DNA of 12,325 nt from the NCBI GenBank assembly GCA_964443055.1, contig CAYUBT010000076.1, positions 1 through 12,325 on the forward strand, given 5' to 3'. This document shows positions 7,454-12,325 of the stretch, piece by piece (the first letter of the stretch is position 1; every line of letters starts with the position of its first letter). The notes under the pieces were generated by a model, which worked only from the letters and a program-made list of their open reading frames with translations, was not told the origin of the DNA and ran no database searches. The stretch comes from JADYZU01 sp964443055. GTDB taxonomy: Bacteria; Pseudomonadota; Alphaproteobacteria; Rhodobacterales; Rhodobacteraceae. The position numbers were made by a program, and so were the translations under genes.

Positions 7454-7468
7454 ATGCAATCTTTGCAT
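7454..7468. promoter_or_regulatory. AT-rich 15-bp palindrome, operator candidate
   Basis: ATGCAA and TTGCAT flank a 3-nt centre (TCT), a perfect 6-bp inverted repeat standing out in GC-rich surroundings. It lies 67 nt before the start codon of the small gene at 7536, where a promoter is expected, but no good -35/-10 pair is visible. The rest of 7324-7535 shows nothing recognisable. The core TGCAA-N3-TTGCA is loosely reminiscent of metal-responsive Fur/Mur-type sites, a comparison from memory only. Confidence 0.4.
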
Positions 7469-7535
7469 CACAGAATCGCCGCCAAACCTGCATATTCCGC
7501 ACGATCCGGAAGACCAAGAAAAGTAAGGACGACAA

Positions 7536-7871
7536 ATGAAGGATTTCGTCGACGCCACCGCATTCAACAACGAGCAGGGCAACCGCGCCCGCAAGATGTT
7601 TGCCGCCGTGGTGCTGGCTGCGCTCGACGATGCCATTGCCGATGACAAGAAATACGGCAATGGTGCCGAGCAGATCGCCCGCTGGGCGCGTTCGCGTGAC
7701 GGGCGCGAGGTGCTGACCTGTGCCGGAATCGACCCGAACGAGCGTGTGGTCGAAGGTCTGATGACCTTTGTCTCGAAGGGTGTGCGCACCTCGGTCGCCC
7801 TTTCGCGCGAAGAGAGCGAGCGTCGCCACGCCGCCGAACAGGCTGCTGCCGCCGCGCGCGCTGCCGCCTGA
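7536..7871 (+). CDS. Small conserved helical protein, probable DUF6280 family
   Basis: Predicted 111-aa soluble protein with no signal peptide or membrane segment. The sequence begins MKDFVDATAFNNEQGNRARK, continues with an Ala/Leu-rich helix, then contains ARWARSRDGREVL and FVSKGVRTSVALSREESE, and ends in a charged, Ala-rich helical tail. I recall near-identical proteins annotated as DUF6280 in Rhodobacteraceae; this is memory, not a search. The function is unknown. A ribosome site (TAAGGA, 7524-7529) lies 6 nt before the ATG. The gene is monocistronic: it has its own 212-nt upstream region with a palindrome and a strong terminator right after it. Codon use is like its neighbours, with no sign of transfer. 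Confidence 0.85.
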   Translation: MKDFVDATAFNNEQGNRARKMFAAVVLAALDDAIADDKKYGNGAEQIARWARSRDGREVLTCAGIDPNERVVEGLMTFVSKGVRTSVALSREESERRHAAEQAAAAARAAA

Positions 7872-7901
7872 TCACAACGCCCGGACATGATCCGGATGAT
7901 G

Positions 7902-7930
7902 AACGGGCCCTGCGGGGCCCGTTTTCATTT
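7902..7930 (+). terminator. Intrinsic terminator of the small conserved gene
   Basis: AACGGGCCC (7902-7910) and GGGCCCGTT (7915-7923) form a perfect 9-bp stem with the tetraloop TGCG, followed by a T-rich tract (TTCATTT) to 7930. It starts 31 nt after the stop codon at 7871. On the opposite strand the hairpin has no T-run, so it probably ends only rightward transcripts. Confidence 0.88.
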
Positions 7931-7939
7931 CGAAGTGGC

Positions 7940-8575
7940 CTATTCGGCCTCGCGGCTGTCGAGGATGCGGTGAATCTCGCGTCGGACCAGCTTGCGCACA
8001 TTGCGGGTGATCCGTTCACCCAAGGCACCGGCCAGTTCGTCGCGCAGGACTTCGGCCACCAGATCACGTAGAAGATCCTCGCTCGGCATGCCGGCTGTGC
8101 CGAAGATCTCGTCGAGCGTGGGCTCATCCCCTGCCATGTCGATGTCAGGGATGCGGTCGCCTGCGCCGGTGGCATCCATGTCCATCGGCGGCAGGGCGGT
8201 ACCGGGCGTGGCCGCATCCTGTTCCCGCGCCATCCGCTCGCGTGAGTGGAACATCGGGACGTCCAGGTCATGCGCGGCCCAGTCGATCATCGGCTCGCTC
8301 TCGGAGCCATCGGGCTCGAATTCTTCCTTCTGAACGGTAACGGCGGCCTCGAGCCGGGCGACGCGGCGCGCGACAGCGAAGGAATCGTCATCGGCGGGAT
8401 CGTCCTCATGCCCGATGCGCAGGGACGGCGTCAGGACCAGCGGTCCGTCGAGGTCGTCCGCGGCCGGGGACGGTGCGGGGCGGTCGTCACCGGACCGGCG
8501 GTCGCCGTCGGCGACGAGGCGGCGGATTGAGGAGAGGACATCCTCGATCTCGACATTGGTGACGGGGTCGGACAT
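7940..8575 (-). CDS. PopZ-like (DUF2497-type) polar organising protein, divergent
   Basis: Predicted 211-aa cytosolic protein with the build of PopZ, the polar scaffold of Caulobacter. A short N-terminal helix (MSDPVTNVEIEDVLSSIRRL) resembles the PopZ EEILASIRRI motif. Residues about 24-163 form an acidic, Pro-rich, probably disordered linker containing LVLTPSLR, like the LxLT motif of the family. The C-terminal helices (166-207) include EDLLRDLVAEVLRDEL and VRKLVRREIHRIL, matching the oligomerisation region in pattern but lacking its WLDxNLP core. It follows a TolC gene in the same direction; in Caulobacter popZ (CC_1319) sits next to the TolC homologue rsaFb (CC_1318), as I recall. Inferred role: pole-localised oligomer binding chromosome-segregation partners. 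A generic acidic hypothetical protein is the alternative. Confidence 0.72.
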   Translation of the reverse strand: MSDPVTNVEIEDVLSSIRRLVADGDRRSGDDRPAPSPAADDLDGPLVLTPSLRIGHEDDPADDDSFAVARRVARLEAAVTVQKEEFEPDGSESEPMIDWAAHDLDVPMFHSRERMAREQDAATPGTALPPMDMDATGAGDRIPDIDMAGDEPTLDEIFGTAGMPSEDLLRDLVAEVLRDELAGALGERITRNVRKLVRREIHRILDSREAE

Positions 8576-8604
8576 GTGATCTGCCTGTTCTGTGCCTCGG
8601 GACG

Positions 8605-8633
8605 AGTCTAGCCTGTCGCGCCCATCCTGCCAA
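8605..8633 (-). promoter_or_regulatory. Sigma70-like promoter of the PopZ-like gene
   Basis: On the - strand TTGGCA (8633-8628) and TAGACT (8610-8605) are separated by exactly 17 nt, with five and four consensus matches. Transcription would start near 8598, giving a leader of about 23 nt before the ATG at 8575. This lets the PopZ-like gene be transcribed independently of the TolC gene, which ends 77 nt upstream. Confidence 0.55.
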
Positions 8634-8652
8634 CCGACAGTTCGAATTTACG

Positions 8653-10014
8653 CTAATCCCCTATTGCGCGAAGCACGCGGTCGAGGGCGCGGCCCTGGTC
8701 CGAGAGTGCGGCGGGCGCGTGTTCGACCATGCTGTAATAGGCTTCGGGATCGTAGATCTGGACATTCAGGCCGAGGTTCTGCGCTGTCAGCAGGCCCATG
8801 GCCGCCAGCAGGCTGTAAGAGGCTACGGTTTCATCGACCTGCGCCGAGATCAGATTGGCGCGGGCGTCCAGCAGTTCCTGTTCGGCGTTGAGCACATCAA
8901 GCGTGGTGCGCGCGCCCAGTGTGGCCTCTTCCTGGACACCATCAAGCGCGCTTTGTGCGGCCTCGACCTGCTGCTGAAGCGCGGCCGCGCTGGCACGCAC
9001 GACCTGAAGCATCGACCAGGTGCTTGTCACATTCTGGGTGATGCCCTGCACTGTGGTCAGCAATCCGGCCCGCGTGGCATCGCGTTGCGCCATGGCCCTG
9101 CGCACCTGCGAGGCAAGCAGGCCGCCTTGATATATAGGCCCGCCGATAGAGAGGCTGAGACTTTCGGCCGTAGAGTCGAAATCATAGGTGGTGCCAATCT
9201 CGCCCCGAAGCGAGACCTGCGGCCGGTTCGCGCGTGACGCGACCTCGACGGCCAGTTCGGCTGCGGCGACCGAATGCTGGGTCTGCACCACTGCCGGATG
9301 GTTGCGCGTGGCCCAGGTGATGGCCTCGTCATGGCTGTGACGGATCGGGGCCGGGGGCACCGGGGCCAAAGTGCCGGGCGCGCGGCCTACGGCGGCCTCG
9401 AATTCGGCGCGGGCCGTGGCAAGATTGCCCTGTTCCGCTGCCAGCTGGCTGCGCGCGGCGGCGAGGCGCGCCTCGGCCAGTGCCACATCGGTTCGGGTGC
9501 TGTCGCCCACATCGAAGCGGTCCTGCGCGGCGCGCATCTGCTGGGTGATGAGGCGCACGTTGTTCTGGCGCAATTCCACGAATGACAGCGCCCGGCGCAC
9601 GTCGGTATAGGCGCGCACGATGCGCAGCAGGATTTCCTGTTCGGCCTGGATCAGGCTCTGACGCGTGGCAAGGACGGTTTCGCGCTGGATATCAACACCA
9701 AGCGCGCTGCGCCCGCCATCCCACAACACGACTTCGGCTGTGAGGGCAAGGGTGCCGGTCACGGGGTCGGGTCCCTGCGCAGGATGCGAGGCCGTAATCC
9801 GCGTGGCCCAGTTCACCACCGGCCGCAGCCGCGCCACCGCGCTGGCGACATCCTCGTCGGCAGCGCGCAGGAGCGCCCGGTTCTGTTCGAGGACGCCTGA
9901 ATGCTCGTAGCCATGGGCCATCGCATCGGCGAGCGTCTCGGCGGAGAGGGGCAAGACGGCGACGAGAAACGCCACGGCAATGCTGCCTGCCCGCGCAAGT
10001 AATCCTGTCGCCAT
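8653..10014 (-). CDS. tolC: TolC-family outer membrane efflux/secretion channel
   Basis: Predicted 453-aa precursor of a trimeric outer-membrane beta-barrel with a periplasmic alpha-helical tunnel, serving type I secretion or tripartite efflux. A signal peptide covers about residues 1-25 (hydrophobic core AVAFLVAVLPLSA). The two homologous OEP repeats are visible: VGDSTRTDVALAEARL in the first and LGARTTLDVLNAEQELLDAR in the second, each in long Ala/Gln-rich helices, with strand-like segments between (LSLSIGGPIYQGG). ATG 10014 is chosen for its AAGGA site and the signal peptide; the frame is open to 10116, inside the upstream gene. It lies 29 nt after the methyltransferase-like gene, so they form an operon. 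No membrane-fusion protein or matching ABC gene is adjacent. The symbol reflects family membership rather than proven orthology. Confidence 0.92.
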   Translation of the reverse strand: MATGLLARAGSIAVAFLVAVLPLSAETLADAMAHGYEHSGVLEQNRALLRAADEDVASAVARLRPVVNWATRITASHPAQGPDPVTGTLALTAEVVLWDGGRSALGVDIQRETVLATRQSLIQAEQEILLRIVRAYTDVRRALSFVELRQNNVRLITQQMRAAQDRFDVGDSTRTDVALAEARLAAARSQLAAEQGNLATARAEFEAAVGRAPGTLAPVPPAPIRHSHDEAITWATRNHPAVVQTQHSVAAAELAVEVASRANRPQVSLRGEIGTTYDFDSTAESLSLSIGGPIYQGGLLASQVRRAMAQRDATRAGLLTTVQGITQNVTSTWSMLQVVRASAAALQQQVEAAQSALDGVQEEATLGARTTLDVLNAEQELLDARANLISAQVDETVASYSLLAAMGLLTAQNLGLNVQIYDPEAYYSMVEHAPAALSDQGRALDRVLRAIGD

Positions 10015-10043
10015 GCGCCCGGTTCCTTTCAATCCAGCCAGAC

Positions 10044-10697
10044 CTAGAGCGTGAAGGTTCTTTGCAGCGCGTAACCCGGCAGGACGGGGGCCGTTGCGTT
10101 GAACACGCTGCGCCACGAAATGCGCCCACCCCTTTTCAGGCCGAGACGCACCTCGCCCAGCGGGCCGTCCATGAAGATCGCGGCAATACGGCCACCGTCC
10201 TTGAGCTGTGCGGTGATCGCCTCGGGAATGACGTTCACGCCGCCCTCGATCAGGATCGCGTCATAGGGCCCGGCCGAGGGTGCGCCCGCATCGAGCGCGG
10301 CGCGGAACACGGCGACATTGTCGATCCCGGCATCGCGTAGGGTGCCTTCGGCGGCGCTGGCGAGGTCGTCCTCGCTTTCGATCGCGGCGACGAATTGCGA
10401 CAGCCTTGCCATGACCGCCGAACCATAGCCAAGGCCCGCGCCGACATGCAGGACTGAATCATCCGGTCCGACCGCGAGGATTTCGAGCATCTTTGAGAAG
10501 CTGCGCGGATCGAGCAGGACGCGACCGTGGCCCAGATCGAGGTTGTCGCCGATATAGGCGGCCTCGCGCAGGGCGACCGGCACGAAAAGCTCGCGCGGGA
10601 TGGTGAGCATCGCCTCGATCACCGGAAAGCGCGTCACGTCCTGCGTGCGCACCTGCGTGTCGACCATCGTGACCCGGCGGGTTGCATAATCAGCCAT
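10044..10697 (-). CDS. Protein-L-isoaspartate methyltransferase-like protein, Pcm motif not conserved
   Basis: Predicted 217-aa cytosolic protein with a class I SAM-dependent methyltransferase core: motif I VLHVGAGLGY (82-91), an acidic residue after strand 2 (Glu107, in AAIES) and the strand YDAILIEGGV (145-154). The N-terminus MVDTQVRTQDVTRFPVIEAM, with IPRELFVP, is that of the PCMT family. However, the segment that in true Pcm reads GxTISxP and carries the active-site Ser/Thr is here GRVLLDPRS (58-66), so repair of isoaspartyl residues is doubtful. Start at 10697 has a poor ribosome site; ATG 10667 is a possible alternative. It is first in the operon with the TolC gene. Pipelines will name it Pcm; I would read it as a SAM-binding protein of unknown substrate. 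Confidence 0.85.
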   Translation of the reverse strand: MADYATRRVTMVDTQVRTQDVTRFPVIEAMLTIPRELFVPVALREAAYIGDNLDLGHGRVLLDPRSFSKMLEILAVGPDDSVLHVGAGLGYGSAVMARLSQFVAAIESEDDLASAAEGTLRDAGIDNVAVFRAALDAGAPSAGPYDAILIEGGVNVIPEAITAQLKDGGRIAAIFMDGPLGEVRLGLKRGGRISWRSVFNATAPVLPGYALQRTFTL

Positions 10698-10711
10698 GGC
10701 AAGCGCTTTCG

Positions 10712-10740
10712 TTCATACGGAACACCGGCTGTTCTGTGCC
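10712..10740 (-). promoter_or_regulatory. Promoter and operator candidate for the methyltransferase-TolC operon
   Basis: On the - strand GGCACA (10740-10735) and TATGAA (10717-10712) are 17 nt apart, a weak sigma70 match. The spacer holds a perfect inverted repeat, GAACA-CCGGC-TGTTC (10720-10734), well placed for a repressor. The leader would be only about 8 nt. GAAC/GTTC half-sites also occur in alphaproteobacterial LexA boxes, but those are direct repeats (GTTC-N7-GTTC) in most species, so SOS control is not claimed. Confidence 0.3.
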
Positions 10741-10794
10741 ACATGCGGCTGCGCGCGGCAACGGTGGAACGCATCACGACGGCCATCAGCAGGG

Positions 10795-10822
10795 TTGCGC
10801 GTAAAAGCGCCGCTACTATAAG
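10795..10822 (+). promoter_or_regulatory. Sigma70-like promoter of carB
   Basis: TTGCGC (10795-10800) and TATAAG (10817-10822) are separated by 16 nt. The -10 matches five of six bases and is the most AT-rich spot in this divergent intergenic region. The start would be near 10829, with a leader of about 30 nt carrying the AGGGGGA ribosome site. No attenuator or pyrimidine-responsive element is visible. Confidence 0.45.
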
Positions 10823-10857
10823 GCAGTCGATTTGGCCGCAGGCTGCAGGGGGACATC

Positions 10858-12325
10858 ATGCCGAAGAGAACGGACATCAAGTCGATCCTCATCATCGGAG
10901 CAGGGCCCATCGTCATCGGCCAGGCCTGCGAATTCGACTATTCCGGCGCCCAGGCCTGCAAGGCCCTGCGCGAAGAAGGCTACCGCGTCATCCTCGTCAA
11001 CTCCAACCCGGCGACGATCATGACCGATCCCGGCCTCGCCGACGCGACCTATATCGAGCCGATCACGCCGGATGTGGTGGCGCGGATCATCGAGAAGGAG
11101 CGCCCCGACGCCCTCTTGCCGACGATGGGTGGGCAGACCGGGCTCAACACCGCACTGGCGCTGGCGGATATGGGCGTGCTCGATAAATACGGCGTCGAGA
11201 TGATAGGTGCCAATCGCGAGGCCATCGAGAAGGCCGAGGACCGCAAGCTCTTCCGCGAGGCGATGGAGCGGATCGGGCTGGAAAATCCGCGTGCGACCAT
11301 CGTTACCGCGCCGAAGCTGGCCGACGGGCGGTTCGACTACAAGGCGGGCCTTGCCCTGTGCGAGGAAGCGCTGGACCATGTCGGCCTGCCCGCGATCATT
11401 CGTCCCGCCTTCACCCTTGGCGGCACCGGCGGCGGGATCGCCAACAACCGCGAGGAGTTTCTCGAGATCTGCCACGGCGGTCTCGAAGCGTCTCCCGCCG
11501 CCCAGATCCTCATCGACGAGAGCCTGCTGGGCTGGAAGGAAATGGAGATCGAGGCGATCCGCGACCCGGCGGACAACGCCATCGTCGTCTGTTCCATCGA
11601 GAACCTCGACCCGATGGGCGTGCATACCGGCGATTCGATCACCGTCGCACCCGCGCTCACGTTGACCGACAGCGAATACCGGGTAATGCATGCCGCTGAG
11701 CTCTCGATCCTGCTCGAGATATGCGTTTCTGCAGGCGGCTCGAACGTGCAATTCGCGGTCAATCCGGAAAACGGCCGCGTGGTCGTGATCGAGATGAATC
11801 CGCGAGTGTCGCGCTCGTCGGCGCTGGCGTCCAAGGCGACTGGCTACCCCATTGCCCGGATCTCCGCGAAACTTGCCGTAGGCTACACGCTCGACGAACT
11901 GTCCCACGACATGACCGGAGGGCTTCCGGCCAGTTTCGAGCCCTCCATCGACTATGTCGTCACCAAGATCCCGCGATTCGCTTTCGAGAAGTTCCCCGGC
12001 ACCAGGGCGGAGCTGACCACCGCGATGAAATCCGTGGGCGAGGTCATGGCCATCGGCCGCAGCTTCCATGAATCGCTGCAGAAGGCTCTGGCGGGGCTCG
12101 AGACCGGGATTTCAGGGCTCGACGAGATCCCCATTCCCGGCACCACGGGCGACGGCGACGACCGTGCCGCGCTGACCGCCGCGCTCGCCCCGCGCAGCCC
12201 CGACCGGCTGCGGATCATCGCCCAGGCGATACGGCTGGGGATGAGTGATGCCGAGATCAACACGATCACCGCCTGGGACCCGTGGTTCCTCGCCCGCATC
12301 CGCGAGATCGTCGAGGCCGAGGAGC
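10858..12325 (+). CDS. carB: Carbamoyl-phosphate synthase large subunit, N-terminal part (cut by window end)
   Basis: First 489 residues of the roughly 1,100-aa large subunit, which makes carbamoyl phosphate from glutamine-derived ammonia, bicarbonate and two ATP for pyrimidine and arginine synthesis. The reading frame is uninterrupted. Diagnostic segments are SILIIGAGPIVIGQACEFDY near the N-terminus, NSNPATIMTD, TMGGQTGLN, the ATP-grasp glycine loop RPAFTLGGTGGGIA (182-195), SIENLDPMGVHTGDS, and the metal-binding EMNPR (312-316). SFEPSIDYVVTKIPRF and VGEVMAIGR follow, then the start of the oligomerisation domain. The second synthetase half and allosteric domain lie beyond the window. AGGGGGA at 10847-10853 lies 4 nt before the ATG. 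carA is not adjacent on this side. Confidence 0.97.
   Translation, partial: MPKRTDIKSILIIGAGPIVIGQACEFDYSGAQACKALREEGYRVILVNSNPATIMTDPGLADATYIEPITPDVVARIIEKERPDALLPTMGGQTGLNTALALADMGVLDKYGVEMIGANREAIEKAEDRKLFREAMERIGLENPRATIVTAPKLADGRFDYKAGLALCEEALDHVGLPAIIRPAFTLGGTGGGIANNREEFLEICHGGLEASPAAQILIDESLLGWKEMEIEAIRDPADNAIVVCSIENLDPMGVHTGDSITVAPALTLTDSEYRVMHAAELSILLEICVSAGGSNVQFAVNPENGRVVVIEMNPRVSRSSALASKATGYPIARISAKLAVGYTLDELSHDMTGGLPASFEPSIDYVVTKIPRFAFEKFPGTRAELTTAMKSVGEVMAIGRSFHESLQKALAGLETGISGLDEIPIPGTTGDGDDRAALTAALAPRSPDRLRIIAQAIRLGMSDAEINTITAWDPWFLARIREIVEAEE

Noticed and set aside
10712..10741. A sigma54 promoter (TGGCAC) before the methyltransferase-like gene
   Set aside because: The -24-like TGGCAC is present but no TTGC -12 element follows at the required distance.
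10527..11186. A 219-codon + strand open frame across the divergent promoter region into carB
   Set aside because: It overlaps both the methyltransferase-like gene and carB in other frames; the carB frame from 10858 is unmistakable and uninterrupted to the window end.
1..12325. A novel defence, mobile or biosynthetic system
   Set aside because: Every gene belongs to a housekeeping or envelope family; there is no integrase, transposase, nuclease-type effector, CRISPR array or unusual composition. The repeats are the only mobile-like elements.

Overview
The window looks like a core chromosomal segment of a high-GC alphaproteobacterium, most likely a member of the Rhodobacterales (Roseobacter/Paracoccus-like). 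The evidence is the GC-rich codon use, a small conserved protein I associate with Rhodobacteraceae (7536-7871), and the gene order methyltransferase - TolC - PopZ-like protein (10697 down to 7940). I see no phage, transposase, CRISPR array, tRNA or rRNA, and no recognisable defence or secondary-metabolite system. All assignments come from reading the translations; no database search was run.

Layout. Positions 1-70 carry the right part of a palindromic repeat cut by the window edge; a second copy in the same orientation lies at 3872-3952. Between the copies are two tandem MltB-type lytic transglycosylases on the + strand (194-1402 and 1399-2616). They overlap by 4 nt; the first looks like a lipoprotein and the second like a soluble periplasmic protein. 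A class V aminotransferase of the alanine/serine-glyoxylate type (3814-2621, - strand) converges on them with only 4 nt between the stop codons. Beyond the second repeat a + strand cluster begins: a dual-specificity-type protein phosphatase (4056-4715), a fused MsbA-like ABC exporter (4723-6468) and a YgfZ/GcvT-like folate-binding protein (6520-7323). A 212-nt gap with a striking AT-rich palindrome precedes a small conserved helical protein (7536-7871), which ends in a strong intrinsic terminator.

On the - strand follow, in transcription order, an isoaspartate-methyltransferase-like protein (10697-10044), a TolC-family outer membrane channel (10014-8653) and a divergent PopZ-like polar scaffold candidate (8575-7940). 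The last has its own sigma70-like promoter. A 160-nt divergent promoter region separates this group from carB (10858 to window end), the N-terminal 489 residues of carbamoyl-phosphate synthase large subunit.

How the genes fit together: much of the window concerns the envelope and cell poles, namely peptidoglycan cleavage (two transglycosylases), an inner-membrane exporter paired with a phosphatase, an outer-membrane channel, and a probable polar organiser. The remainder is housekeeping metabolism (glyoxylate/serine, Fe-S maintenance, pyrimidine and arginine precursors). The points most worth following up are the PopZ-like gene, the methyltransferase-like protein that lacks the usual Pcm catalytic motif, the coupled transglycosylase paralogues, the phosphatase-exporter pair, and several unassigned palindromes in promoter regions.
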